From Haemophilus influenzae (lineage in GTDB: Bacteria; Pseudomonadota; Gammaproteobacteria; Enterobacterales; Pasteurellaceae), in assembly GCF_900475755.1 (NCBI RefSeq), contig NZ_LS483411.1, positions 1,612,001 through 1,676,000 of the forward strand: a DNA stretch of 64,000 nucleotides, read 5' to 3'. A program made the translations under genes and the position numbers. Below are positions 50,508 through 61,973 of the stretch, piece after piece (position 1 is the stretch's first letter; each line of letters starts with the position of its first letter). The notes under the pieces were generated by a model. The model did no database searches. It was given only the letters and a program-made list of their open reading frames with translations, and had not been told where the DNA came from.

Positions 50508-51242
50508 TTATTCAAACCAAATGACACTTGCCATTCGTCCCGTTTGATTATCCCTGCGATAAGAAAAGAACTTTTCTTTTTCGTTAAATGTACAGTGATT
50601 TCCACCATAAATTTGCGTAATGCCTAGATTGTTTAATCGTTGAGTCGCGATTTGGTAAAGATTACCTAGGTATTTACCTTCTTCGATTGCATCGGGTTGA
50701 AAGGCGAGTTTGGCTTTTTCATCTACCGCAACAAATTGTTTTACAACATCAATTCCAACTTGAAATGCTGTTGGGCCAATTGCTGGGCCAAACCAGGCGA
50801 TAATATCTTCAGGTTTGGTCTGAAAGCATCTGACAGTTTTTTCCAATACGCCATCACATAAACCACGCCAGCCAGCATGTGCAGCAGCCACTTCATTTCC
50901 AGATATTGTAGAAAATAAAACAGGCAAACAGTCTGCAGTCATAACAACGCAAACTTGATTGGGAATATTTGTATAAACAGCATCCGCTTCAAGATTTTCT
51001 CCTGAATAAGGTAATTGAAGTACTCTAGTGCTGTGTGTTTGCGTTAAAAATACAGGTTTTTGTGGCAAGCCAAATTTTTCGACTAATAAAGTGCGGTTGG
51101 TTTTTACCGCACTTTTGTTATCACCCACATGATCGCCTAAGTTGAAACTCAAATAAGGCTCTAAGCTCACGCCCCCTTCACGAGTGGTGGTAAAGGCATG
51201 AATATTATTTGGAACGTTCCAATTGGGGTTAATCGCTTGCAT
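50508..51242 (-). CDS. pgeF: PgeF/YfiH family purine nucleoside phosphorylase (multicopper polyphenol oxidase-like)
   Basis: A 244-residue protein of the DUF152/YfiH family, reported as a peptidoglycan editing factor and a purine nucleoside hydrolase/phosphorylase. Metal-binding motifs are TQTHSTRV, CVVMTADCLPVLF and AAAHAGWRGLCDG. It follows rluD by one base, the usual order. Its coding sequence contains two inverted uptake signals that make a hairpin at 51088-51115. Confidence 0.9.
   Translation of the reverse strand: MQAINPNWNVPNNIHAFTTTREGGVSLEPYLSFNLGDHVGDNKSAVKTNRTLLVEKFGLPQKPVFLTQTHSTRVLQLPYSGENLEADAVYTNIPNQVCVVMTADCLPVLFSTISGNEVAAAHAGWRGLCDGVLEKTVRCFQTKPEDIIAWFGPAIGPTAFQVGIDVVKQFVAVDEKAKLAFQPDAIEEGKYLGNLYQIATQRLNNLGITQIYGGNHCTFNEKEKFFSYRRDNQTGRMASVIWFE
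51088..51115. repeat. Inverted uptake signal pair inside pgeF
   Basis: AAAGTGCGGT and ACCGCACTTT form a perfect 10-bp stem with an 8-base loop within the coding region. On the coding strand the two signals encode Lys-Ser-Ala-Val and Asn-Arg-Thr-Leu. Such pairs usually lie between genes. Confidence 0.9.
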
Positions 51243-51243
51243 A

Positions 51244-52218
51244 TTAATAATCTAACTCATCTTGATGTTCGAGATAGTCGGCTTTGAGGGCATTGAGCAA
51301 TTCAACGAAATCATCAGGCAATGGTGCATACCATTCCATCATCTCCCCTGTAATTGGATGAGCTAAACGTAACATGACCGCATGTAAAGCTTGGCGTTTG
51401 AAATTACGCAATACTTCCATAAAGTCTTCACTTGCATTCTTGGGTGGACGAGGGCGTCCGCCATAGGTTTGATCGCCTAGTAATGGATGGGCAATATGTG
51501 CCATATGAACACGGATTTGATGTGTACGACCCGTTTCCAAACGTAAACGTAAACGGGTGTAGTTACGGTAATTCTCCATAATACGATAATGGGTCACAGC
51601 TGGTTTTCCCATTGGATGAACCGCCATTAAAGTGCGTTTGGTTGCATGACGAGCCATAGGTTGATCTACCGTGCCACCTTTAGTCATAATGCCTGAAGCG
51701 ACGGCTTCATATTCACGCGTAATTTTGCGTTTTTGTAAGTCGCGTACTAACTTAGTTTGTGCTGGAATAGTTTTCGCAACAACCATTAGACCTGTCGTAT
51801 CTTTATCTAATCGATGCACAATTCCTGCTCTAGGTACTTCTGCAATTGGCGGATAATGATAGAGTAACGCATTGAGTACGGTTCCATTTGGATTGCCAGC
51901 ACCAGGGTGTACCACAAGATCTTTTGGCTTGTTAATCACAATAATATCATCATCTTCATACACGATATTCAATGGAATATTTTCTGCTTCAAAACGTGTT
52001 TCATCTTCCACTTCAACAATAATCTCTATTCTCTCTCCTCCAAGCACTTTCTCTCGTGGAATATTGGCAATGCGATCATTTAATTTTACGAGATCGGCTT
52101 CAATCCACGTTTTTAATCGGGAGCGAGAATATTCAGGGAACAACTCTGCAAGTGTTTGGTCTAAACGCTGTCCCATTTGTTCTGGCTGCACTTCAGCCGA
52201 AAGGGTAATTTGTGGCAT
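51244..52218 (-). CDS. rluD: 23S rRNA pseudouridine synthase D
   Basis: Makes pseudouridines 1911, 1915 and 1917 in helix 69 of 23S rRNA. The 324-residue protein has an N-terminal S4 domain (GQRLDQTLAELFPEYSRSRLKTWIE), the catalytic aspartate in GIVHRLDKDTTGLMVVAKT and the GRTHQIRVHMAHI motif. First gene of rluD-pgeF, opposite bamD, the conserved arrangement in gammaproteobacteria. Confidence 0.95.
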   Translation of the reverse strand: MPQITLSAEVQPEQMGQRLDQTLAELFPEYSRSRLKTWIEADLVKLNDRIANIPREKVLGGERIEIIVEVEDETRFEAENIPLNIVYEDDDIIVINKPKDLVVHPGAGNPNGTVLNALLYHYPPIAEVPRAGIVHRLDKDTTGLMVVAKTIPAQTKLVRDLQKRKITREYEAVASGIMTKGGTVDQPMARHATKRTLMAVHPMGKPAVTHYRIMENYRNYTRLRLRLETGRTHQIRVHMAHIAHPLLGDQTYGGRPRPPKNASEDFMEVLRNFKRQALHAVMLRLAHPITGEMMEWYAPLPDDFVELLNALKADYLEHQDELDY

Positions 52219-52325
52219 AAATAGCTCTCAAAAATTTTAAAAGTTGGCTTATTGATTAATGTTCTATACAATAGCCAACAATTGTATCTTATTTATTGGT
52301 TTTCGTAAAAATTAAGGAAAAAACA

Positions 52326-53114
52326 ATGCGTAAAATAAAATCTTTGGCGTTGCTTGCCGTGGCAGCATTGGTTATTGGATGTTCAAGTGGTTCAAAAGAT
52401 GTTGAACAAGCATCGGTAAATGAATTATACACAAAAGGTACAACATCATTACAAGAAGGTAGCTACTCTGAAGCCATTCGCTATTTAAAAGCGACGACTG
52501 AACGTTTCCCTGGTAGTATTTATCAAGAACAAGCAATGTTAGATTTAATTTATGCAAACTATAAAGCACAAGATTATACGCAAGTATTATTGACGGTAGA
52601 TAGCTTTTTACATCAATTTCCACAAAGCCCAAATCAAGCCTATGCGGTATATATGGCTGGCTTAACTAATGCAGCAACAGGCGATAATGTTATCCAAGAT
52701 TTTTTTGGAATTGACCGTGCAACACGTGAAACAACCTCTATGCGTACCGCTTTTTCTAATTTCCAAAACTTAGTTCGTGCATTCCCTAATAGCCCTTACT
52801 CACAAGATGCTTTAGCTCGTATGGCTTATATTAAAGATGCACTAGCTCGTCACGAATTAGATATTGCAAAATTCTATACAAAACGTAAAGCTTGGGTAGC
52901 AGTTGCAAATCGTGTGGTAGGAATGTTAAAACAATATCCTGATACTAAAGCAACTTATGAAGGATTATTTCTAATGCAGGAGGCTTATGAAAAAATGGGT
53001 TTAACCGAATTAGCAAATGATACTCAAAAAATTATTGATGCGAATAAAGATAAAACTTTTGCACCAATTGAAAAACCAAACGAACCAGACTTAAAAGTGC
53101 CAGCAGTTAAATAA
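52326..53114 (+). CDS. bamD: BamD (ComL), outer membrane assembly lipoprotein
   Basis: Essential part of the BAM complex that inserts beta-barrel proteins. The 262-residue lipoprotein has the lipobox VIGCSS and TPR repeats (NELYTKGTTSLQEGSYSEAI, QEQAMLDLIYANYKAQDYTQ, FPNSPYSQDALARMAYIKD). The start at MRKIKSLAL follows AAGGA; ten codons upstream in frame have a poorer site. BamD would serve the autotransporter in this window, among others. Confidence 0.95.
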   Translation: MRKIKSLALLAVAALVIGCSSGSKDVEQASVNELYTKGTTSLQEGSYSEAIRYLKATTERFPGSIYQEQAMLDLIYANYKAQDYTQVLLTVDSFLHQFPQSPNQAYAVYMAGLTNAATGDNVIQDFFGIDRATRETTSMRTAFSNFQNLVRAFPNSPYSQDALARMAYIKDALARHELDIAKFYTKRKAWVAVANRVVGMLKQYPDTKATYEGLFLMQEAYEKMGLTELANDTQKIIDANKDKTFAPIEKPNEPDLKVPAVK

Positions 53115-53141
53115 CAATAACTGCAGAAAAATCAAATACTC

Positions 53142-53194
53142 TCTGCACCCTAAAAGTTGAATAAAATTTAAACTAATTAAGGTGCAGATTTTTT
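53142..53194 (+). terminator. TCTGCACC palindromic element, copy 2; terminator of bamD
   Basis: TCTGCACC and GGTGCAGA (perfect 8-bp ends, 31 bases between) are followed by TTTTTT. It lies 27 bases after bamD and overlaps the end of the convergent Protein E gene, so this repeat doubles as a terminator. Confidence 0.65.
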
Positions 53195-53668
53195 ATCAAC
53201 TGAAAATACTTTGCCATAATTAGCACAAATAATCTGAGCAGCATTATAAAGCGTTGTATCAGGTGTTAAACTTAACGTATGTTTCTTTTGCTTTTTAGGT
53301 GCAGCACGTAAACCCTGTCCCCAAAACTCATCATAGAAATCAGTTCGCACTTGAGTTAAATGATAATTTGCACAATTTAAAATCTTATACTGACGAACAG
53401 AACGTGCATAACGTTTAGGCTCAGGATAAACATACAATCCCTTATCTAAATTCACCACTGCATCAAAATGCACAATTTGTGGCTCTTGGTTATCCACCCA
53501 AATAGATTCACTATCGATGTAATAATTTGCATTCTTCACTAAACGTACATATCCGCTTCGCACATCAGTCGGCACTGTCAGCTTCACATCATTTTGTTCA
53601 GCCTTTTGAGTTTGAGCAGAACAGGCGGTAAGCAACCCAAGTGATAATGTTAAAATAATTTTTTTCAT
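53177..53668 (-). CDS. pe: Surface adhesin Protein E (lipoprotein)
   Basis: A Haemophilus outer membrane lipoprotein reported to bind host vitronectin, laminin and plasminogen, and haemin. The 163-residue precursor has the lipobox LLTACS, then the mature domain; the vitronectin-binding lysine-arginine pair sits in PEPKRYARSVRQYK (residues 85-86 by counting the precursor). Paired cysteines are in LNCANY and IICANY. The C-terminus reads VDKKSAP, with three residues beyond the lysines. Single gene with GGAG before ATG. Confidence 0.92.
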   Translation of the reverse strand: MKKIILTLSLGLLTACSAQTQKAEQNDVKLTVPTDVRSGYVRLVKNANYYIDSESIWVDNQEPQIVHFDAVVNLDKGLYVYPEPKRYARSVRQYKILNCANYHLTQVRTDFYDEFWGQGLRAAPKKQKKHTLSLTPDTTLYNAAQIICANYGKVFSVDKKSAP

Positions 53669-53699
53669 TATTTACTCCTTATGTTAGCTAGCATTTATT

Positions 53700-54440
53700 C
53701 TAGAATTTTACAGTGTGTCCATAACCTTCTAGGATTATTTTAATATGCTCTAACGATTCTTTGGTTGGCGGTAATACATCTTCAAGCTCATAATCTAACC
53801 CAAGGGTTTTCCATTTATGCGCACCTAATCGATGATAAGGAAGAAGTTCAACTTTTTCAATATTGGTCATACCTTCAATAAACTGACCTAATAAATGCAC
53901 ATCGTGATCGCTATCGGTATAACCAGGAACAACAACATAACGAATCCATGTGCGTTGATTACGTTTTTGCAAATATTTTGCAAACTCAAGGGTACGTTTA
54001 TTGGGTACCCCAATAAGATTTTGATGAACTTGATCATTAAGCTCTTTTAAATCGAGTAAAACAAGATCTGTTACATCCAATAATTCATCAATAATATGAT
54101 CATAATGACGCACAAAACCATTTGTATCCAAGCAGGTATTAATCCCTTCTGCTTTACAAGCACGGAACCAATCACGTACGAACTCAGCTTGTAGCACGGC
54201 CTCGCCACCAGATGCCGTAACACCACCACCTGTAGCATTCATAAAATGGCGATAAGTCACGACTTCTTTCATTAAATCTTCGACACTGATTTCTTTGCCA
54301 CCTTCAAGATCCCAAGTATCACGATTGTGGCAATATTTGCAACGCATCAAGCAACCTTGCATAAATAAAATAAAACGAATACCTGGCCCATCTACAGTGC
54401 CACAGGATTCAAAAGAGTGAATTCGTCCAAGAACTGACAT
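53700..54440 (-). CDS. pflA: Pyruvate formate-lyase activating enzyme
   Basis: A radical SAM enzyme that makes the glycyl radical on PflB. The 246-residue protein has the iron-sulfur motif [12 protein letters not shown] (C-x3-C-x2-C) near residue 30 and the SAM motif [14 protein letters not shown]. It follows pflB by 130 bases, with a terminator between, so part of its expression may be separate. Confidence 0.96.
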   Translation of the reverse strand: MSVLGRIHSFESCGTVDGPGIRFILFMQGCLMRCKYCHNRDTWDLEGGKEISVEDLMKEVVTYRHFMNATGGGVTASGGEAVLQAEFVRDWFRACKAEGINTCLDTNGFVRHYDHIIDELLDVTDLVLLDLKELNDQVHQNLIGVPNKRTLEFAKYLQKRNQRTWIRYVVVPGYTDSDHDVHLLGQFIEGMTNIEKVELLPYHRLGAHKWKTLGLDYELEDVLPPTKESLEHIKIILEGYGHTVKF

Positions 54441-54494
54441 ATATAAATTTCCTAAAATTAGATATAGCTAAATTTTACCAAAGATCTAGTCTAT

Positions 54495-54526
54495 AAAAAA
54501 TGAGCCTGATTTAAATCAGGCTCATA
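54495..54526 (-). terminator. Terminator between pflB and pflA
   Basis: TGAGCCTGAT and ATCAGGCTCA form a perfect 10-bp stem, followed on the minus strand by TTTTTTATAG. It should end most pflB transcripts before pflA. Confidence 0.85.
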
Positions 54527-54570
54527 CATATTATGTTTCCGCCAAAGTGCGGTCAAAAATAAAAATGTTT

Positions 54571-56883
<2,313 letters not shown>

Positions 56884-56920
56884 AGTCATTTCCTTTGTTA
56901 ATTAATAAATAAGTAAATCT

Positions 56921-57775
56921 TTAATGCGTTTTGGTTAAATAACGTTGGAATACACCAATACAAATTGCCCCGCCGACAATATTTCCCAACGTTACAGGGA
57001 TTAAATTCTTCACGATGAAATGGTACAAATCTAAATCTGCGTATTTCATCGGATCAACACCGATTTGTTGCCAAAATTCAGGTGTACTAAAATGAGCGGT
57101 AATAATTCCCATTGGAATCATAAACATATTAGCCACACAGTGTTCAAATCCTGATGCAACAAACAAACTAATCGGCATAATCATAATAAATGCTTTGTCT
57201 GTAACAGTCTTACCAGAATAAGACATCCAAACCGCCACACACACCATAATGTTACATAAAATACCTAGGTTAAAAGCTTCAAACCACGTGTGATGAATTT
57301 TATGTTGGGCGGTTGCAAGAATCGTTAAACCCCATTGGCCATTTGCTGCCATTGTTTGTCCACCAAACCAAATAACAGCGGCAATAAACAAACCACCAAC
57401 GAAGTTGCCTAAATACACCACGATCCAATTTCGAATCATTTGTGTCGTAGTGATTCTACCGCCCACTCGAGCGACTAAAGTTAAAGTAGAAGAGGTGAAT
57501 AATTCAGATCCTAAAATCACCACCATAATTACGCCCAAGGAGAAGACTAATCCACCTACTAACTTGGTTAATCCCCAAGGTGCACCTGCACTAGCAGTTT
57601 GTGTTGTTGTGTAAAATACAAAGGCTAAGGCAATACAAGCACCGGCACTAATGCCGGACATAAACGATAAAAATGGACGTTTATTTGCTTTATACGTCGC
57701 TGTATTTTCTGCATAATCCGTTGCTTCAACTGGCGTGAGAGCAACAGAAGATAATTTTTGATTTTCTGATGCCAT
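56921..57775 (-). CDS. focA: Formate/nitrite channel FocA
   Basis: Moves formate across the inner membrane. The 284-residue protein has six spans and FNT signatures FLSFMSGISAGACIALAFV, LGNFVGGLFIAAVIW and ASGFEHCVANMFMIP, with the central histidine in the last. First gene of focA-pflB-pflA. The start at MASENQKL follows GGAG. Confidence 0.96.
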   Translation of the reverse strand: MASENQKLSSVALTPVEATDYAENTATYKANKRPFLSFMSGISAGACIALAFVFYTTTQTASAGAPWGLTKLVGGLVFSLGVIMVVILGSELFTSSTLTLVARVGGRITTTQMIRNWIVVYLGNFVGGLFIAAVIWFGGQTMAANGQWGLTILATAQHKIHHTWFEAFNLGILCNIMVCVAVWMSYSGKTVTDKAFIMIMPISLFVASGFEHCVANMFMIPMGIITAHFSTPEFWQQIGVDPMKYADLDLYHFIVKNLIPVTLGNIVGGAICIGVFQRYLTKTH

Positions 57776-57923
57776 AATCAAACTCCAACTATTGAAATTG
57801 AAAAAGTTGATGAAAATTTAATACTTTTAACAAGTTTACGGCTACAAATACTTCTATAATTGGCGTTATTTTACTCTCCTCCCCTTTCATTGCAAAGAAA
57901 AGCAAAAATTATTTCAACAAAAT

Positions 57924-57937
57924 TTGATATTTTGCAA
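57924..57937. promoter_or_regulatory. Possible FNR site upstream of focA
   Basis: TTGAT-ATTT-TGCAA matches 8 of 10 bases of the FNR consensus, 149 bases before focA. Position and the anaerobic role of the operon support it; the match is imperfect. The rest of the 314-base gap holds an uptake signal and the palindrome at 58005. Confidence 0.4.
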
Positions 57938-58004
57938 TGTTTGTTCAATTAAACAAAAAACAAACTAAATTTTTACCGCACTTTTATATCTTAATAAATA
58001 AAAA

Positions 58005-58055
58005 ATCTGCACTCAAATTAGTTAAATATTTTCTTTAACTAATTCAAGAGCAGAT
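58005..58055. terminator. TCTGC palindromic element, copy 3; terminator of talB
   Basis: ATCTGC..TC and GAGCAGAT enclose AATTAGTTAA and TTAACTAATT, giving a long hairpin. On the minus strand it is followed by TTTTTATTTATT, 35 bases past the talB stop. Its ends resemble the elements at 14619 and 53142. Confidence 0.6.
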
Positions 58056-58089
58056 TGAAGTGCGGTTATTTTTTATATTGAATTATGGA

Positions 58090-59043
58090 TTAAAGTTTTG
58101 CTGAAAGCATGGCTTCCAATTTTTCTTGGTCAACAGCAAATTTACGAATACCCTCTGCTAATTTTTCAACAGCCATAGCATCGCTGTTATGTTGCCAGTA
58201 GAACTCAGCTTCTGTTAATGGTTGTGGTTTCGCTTTTACTTCGCCTTTATATTCTAGTTTGCGTACAAGTGCGGTTGAATTTTCTTGTAATTCTTTCAGT
58301 AATGCTGGTGCAATGGTTAAACGATCGCAACCTGCAAGTTCAGTAATTTCGCCTACATTACGGAAACTTGCGCCCATCACAACGGTGTTGTAGCCATATT
58401 CTTTGTAGTAATTGTAAATTTTGGTGACCGAAATAACGCCTGGATCTTCTGCTGGCGCATATTCTTTTTTGTCGGAGTTTGCTTTGTACCAGTCTAAAAT
58501 ACGACCTACAAATGGCGAAATTAAGTAAACGCCTGCTTCTGCACAAGCACGAGCTTGAGCTTCAGAGAATAATAAGGTTAAGTTACAGTTAATGCCTTCT
58601 TTTTCAAGGATTTCTGCAGCTCGGATCCCTTGCCATGTCGAAGCGATTTTAATCAAAATACGATCATTTGAAATGCCTGCTGCATTATAAAGTGCGATTA
58701 ATTTACGCGCTTTTTCAACCGTTGCTTGGGTATCGTAAGAAAGGCGAGCATCTACTTCTGTTGAAATGCGTCCTGGAACAATTTTTAAAATTTCTAAGCC
58801 GATGTTTACCGCTAATTTATCTTCTGCATCAATTAATTGTTGCACCTTGTCTGCACTTTGTGCTTTTGCATAAGCAAGCGCTTCATCAATTAATGGGGCG
58901 TATTGTGGTAATGCTGAAGCACTTAGAATTAATGATGGGTTAGTAGTCGCATCTTGTGGTTGGTATTTTTTGATTGCATCAATATCGCCAGTATCAGCTA
59001 CGACGACGGTCATATTACGAAGTGAATCTAACTGTGTTGTCAT
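58090..59043 (-). CDS. talB: Transaldolase
   Basis: Moves a three-carbon unit between sugar phosphates in the pentose phosphate pathway. The 317-residue barrel has [10 protein letters not shown] near residue 33 and the Schiff-base lysine in [13 protein letters not shown] near residue 132. It is divergent from the opp operon. AAGGAG precedes the ATG. Confidence 0.97.
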   Translation of the reverse strand: MTTQLDSLRNMTVVVADTGDIDAIKKYQPQDATTNPSLILSASALPQYAPLIDEALAYAKAQSADKVQQLIDAEDKLAVNIGLEILKIVPGRISTEVDARLSYDTQATVEKARKLIALYNAAGISNDRILIKIASTWQGIRAAEILEKEGINCNLTLLFSEAQARACAEAGVYLISPFVGRILDWYKANSDKKEYAPAEDPGVISVTKIYNYYKEYGYNTVVMGASFRNVGEITELAGCDRLTIAPALLKELQENSTALVRKLEYKGEVKAKPQPLTEAEFYWQHNSDAMAVEKLAEGIRKFAVDQEKLEAMLSAKL

Positions 59044-59261
59044 TGTATTCTCCTTGAATGGACTTGTTTAAATCTAATCGGGTTACGATAGCACAATTAG
59101 CATTAAAAGGGTAATTTATGTAGGAAAATATTTACAATAGGAAAAATCAATATATCCTAGATTCCCCCCTCTCATATCATCACTTTTAGCAATTTTTTTA
59201 GCGATTTATTAGACACAACTCACAAAACTCAATTTTTCTTCAAATAATTTCCTGACAAATC

Positions 59262-59290
59262 TTTACAAAAATGAATTTTTGAGCTAATAA
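59262..59290 (+). promoter_or_regulatory. Probable promoter of the opp operon
   Basis: TTTACA (59262-59267) and TAATAA (59285-59290) are 17 bases apart, 47 bases before oppA. A strong AAGGAGG ribosome site follows at 59326. Nothing else is clear in this 294-base divergent gap. Confidence 0.55.
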
Positions 59291-59337
59291 GTAGAAGACT
59301 TTTTATAAAAATATCGCCTAATGACAAGGAGGCTCAA

Positions 59338-60963
59338 ATGCAACACAAACTACTCTTCTCTGCAATCGCTCTTGCTCTTTCCTATTCTGCGCAAGCAGTT
59401 ATAGTGCCTGAAGGAACACAATTAGATGAAAAACAGCATATCGTGTTCAATAATGGGGCTGAACCACAAAGTTTTGACCCACACAAAACCGAAGGTGTGC
59501 CAGAATCTAACGTTGCTTATCAATTACTTGAAGGCTTAGTCACCTCAGACTCTGAAGGTAAACTTCAACCAGGTGTGGCTGAAAGCTGGGAAAATACACC
59601 TGACTTCAAAACCTGGACATTCCATTTACGTAAAGATGCTAAATGGTCAAACGGAGATCCTGTTACTGCACATGATTTCGTGTTTGCGTGGCGTCGTTTA
59701 GTGGATCCTGCAACTGCTGCACCTTATGCGAGTTACTTAAGTTATTTACAAGTTGAAAATGCGCAAGACATTATTGACGGTAAGAAAAAACCGGCTGAAT
59801 TAGGCGTGGAAGCAAAAGATGATTACACCTTTGTGGTTCATGCAACCAATCCTGTGCCTTATGCGGTTAGTTTAACGACTCACCAATCCTTATTGCCATT
59901 ACCACAAAAAGTAGTCGAAAAATTGGGTGATGCATGGGTGAAAAAAGAAAACTACGTGGGTAACGGTGCGTATAAGCTGGCTAACCACATCATTAACGAA
60001 AAAATCGAATTTGAACGTAACCCACTTTATTGGAACGATAAAGAAACCGTAATCAATAGCGCGACATTCCTCGCCATTGAAAACCCAAGTACCGATGTAG
60101 CGCGTTATCGTGCGGGCGATTTAGACATGACCAGTTATGGTTTACCGCCAGAACAATTCGCTAAATTACAAAAAGAATTGCCAGGCGAAGTATACGTTAC
60201 TCGTACCCTAGCAACTTATTCTTATGAATTAAACAATAAGAAAGCACCTTTTGATAACGTGAATATTCGTAAAGCCTTGAACTTATCCCTTGATCGTAAT
60301 GTGATCACCGATAAAGTATTGGGCCAAGGTCAAACACCAACCTATGTGTTTACCCCAACTTACATCGAAGAAGGTCATCTCATTCAACAACCTGCTTATT
60401 CAAAAGAACCGATGGCACAACGTAATGAAGAAGCCATTAAACTCTTAGAAGAAGCTGGTTACAGTAAAGCGAATCCGTTGAAATTCAGCATTCTTTACAA
60501 TACCAATGAAAACCACAAAAAAGTGGCTATTGCTGCAGCTTCTATGTGGAAAGCTAACACCAAAGGTTTGATTGATGTGAAATTAGAAAACCAAGAGTGG
60601 AAAACTTACATTGATAGCCGTCGTGCAGGTCGTTACGATGTGGCGCGTGCTGGATGGAATGCGGATTACAACCAAGCAACAACATTCGGCAACTATTTCT
60701 TATCTAATTCTAGTAACAATACCGCGAAATACGCGAATCCAGAATATGATAAAGCGATGGCAGAATCTTACGCAGCAACTGATGCAGAAGGTCGTGCAAA
60801 AGCTTATGCGAAAGCCGAAGAAATTCTTGCAAAAGATTACGGTATCGTACCAATCTTTAACTATGTGAATCCACGCTTAGTGAAACATTACGTAAAAGGT
60901 TATTCAGGCAAAGATCCACAAGATCATATTTACTTACGCAATCTTTATATTATTAAACATTAA
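59338..60963 (+). CDS. oppA: Oligopeptide-binding periplasmic protein
   Basis: Binds peptides for the Opp ABC importer. The 541-residue protein has a signal peptide (MQHKLLFSAIALALSYSAQA), then the SBP_bac_5 fold: GAEPQSFDPHKTEG, LLEGLVTSDSEGKLQPGVAESW and WRRLVDPATAAPYASYL. It lacks a lipobox, as expected in gram-negatives. First gene of oppABCDF. Confidence 0.95.
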   Translation: MQHKLLFSAIALALSYSAQAVIVPEGTQLDEKQHIVFNNGAEPQSFDPHKTEGVPESNVAYQLLEGLVTSDSEGKLQPGVAESWENTPDFKTWTFHLRKDAKWSNGDPVTAHDFVFAWRRLVDPATAAPYASYLSYLQVENAQDIIDGKKKPAELGVEAKDDYTFVVHATNPVPYAVSLTTHQSLLPLPQKVVEKLGDAWVKKENYVGNGAYKLANHIINEKIEFERNPLYWNDKETVINSATFLAIENPSTDVARYRAGDLDMTSYGLPPEQFAKLQKELPGEVYVTRTLATYSYELNNKKAPFDNVNIRKALNLSLDRNVITDKVLGQGQTPTYVFTPTYIEEGHLIQQPAYSKEPMAQRNEEAIKLLEEAGYSKANPLKFSILYNTNENHKKVAIAAASMWKANTKGLIDVKLENQEWKTYIDSRRAGRYDVARAGWNADYNQATTFGNYFLSNSSNNTAKYANPEYDKAMAESYAATDAEGRAKAYAKAEEILAKDYGIVPIFNYVNPRLVKHYVKGYSGKDPQDHIYLRNLYIIKH

Positions 60964-60979
60964 TTCGTTGCTCGTATTT

Positions 60980-61018
60980 AAGTGCGGTTAAAAATCGTCG
61001 TATTTTTTGACCGCACTT
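60980..61018. terminator. Inverted uptake signals between oppA and oppB
   Basis: AAGTGCGGT and ACCGCACTT enclose a 21-base loop, followed by TTCGCCC. Placed inside the operon, it would let OppA be made in excess of the membrane parts, as is usual for binding proteins. Confidence 0.65.
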
Positions 61019-61043
61019 TTCGCCCATTTTGGTTGGAGTTGTT

Positions 61044-61964
61044 ATGCTCAAGTTTATTTTTAAACGGCTGTTGGAAGCCTTACCGACGCTGTTTATTTTG
61101 ATTACTTTTTCTTTCTTTTTGATGCGTCTTGCCCCTGGCAGCCCCTTCACTTCTGAACGCGCTTATCCGCCAGAAGTCATGGCTAATATCGAAGCGAAGT
61201 ATCATTTAAATGAACCATTATATAAACAATATTTCCTTTATTTAGAAAATCTTTCCAAAGGAGATTTTGGTCCCTCTTTTAAATATAAAGACCAATCAGT
61301 CAATGATTTAATCGCGTCAGCTTTCCCTGTTTCCATAAAATTGGGAATGGCTGCCTTCGCCTTTGCAGTCGTGCTAGGAGTAACAGCAGGTACGCTCGCC
61401 GCTCTCAATCAAAATAGCCGTTGGGATTATATTTTGATGAGTTTCTCGATGCTTGGGGTCATTATGCCAAGCTTCGTATTTGCACCTGTTTTAGTGCTAA
61501 TTTTCGCCATTTATCTAGGATGGCTGCCAGCTGGCGGTTGGAACGGCGGTACCGCCATGTACATGATCTTACCTGTAGCCTCCTTAACTATCGCTTATGT
61601 TGCAGGGATTGCGCGTATCATGCGTGGTTCAATGATTGAAGTGTTACATTCCAACTTTATTCGAACCGCCAAAGCTAAAGGACTTTCCATGTCGAGAATC
61701 ATTTTAAAACATGCTTTGCGTCCCGCACTTTTACCCGTGATAACCTATTTAGGACCTGCTTTCGTAGGGATTATTACCGGCTCAATGGTCATCGAAAGCG
61801 TATTTGGTTTACCTGGCATGGGATTATTATTTGTAAACGGCGCATTGAACCGCGATTACTCTTTAGTTTTGAGCCTCACCATTTTAGTGGGGACATTAAC
61901 CATTTTATTTAATGCGATTGTGGATATTTTATACGCCATCATCGATCCAAAAATTCGTTATTAA
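61044..61964 (+). CDS. oppB: Oligopeptide ABC transporter permease OppB
   Basis: Inner membrane subunit, 306 aa with six spans. It starts MLKFIFKRLLEALPTLF and has the permease EAA loop (FIRTAKAKGLSMSRIILKHA). The start follows GGAG; a longer frame is open 5 codons upstream. Second gene of opp. Confidence 0.95.
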   Translation: MLKFIFKRLLEALPTLFILITFSFFLMRLAPGSPFTSERAYPPEVMANIEAKYHLNEPLYKQYFLYLENLSKGDFGPSFKYKDQSVNDLIASAFPVSIKLGMAAFAFAVVLGVTAGTLAALNQNSRWDYILMSFSMLGVIMPSFVFAPVLVLIFAIYLGWLPAGGWNGGTAMYMILPVASLTIAYVAGIARIMRGSMIEVLHSNFIRTAKAKGLSMSRIILKHALRPALLPVITYLGPAFVGIITGSMVIESVFGLPGMGLLFVNGALNRDYSLVLSLTILVGTLTILFNAIVDILYAIIDPKIRY

Positions 61965-61973
61965 GGATAAATT

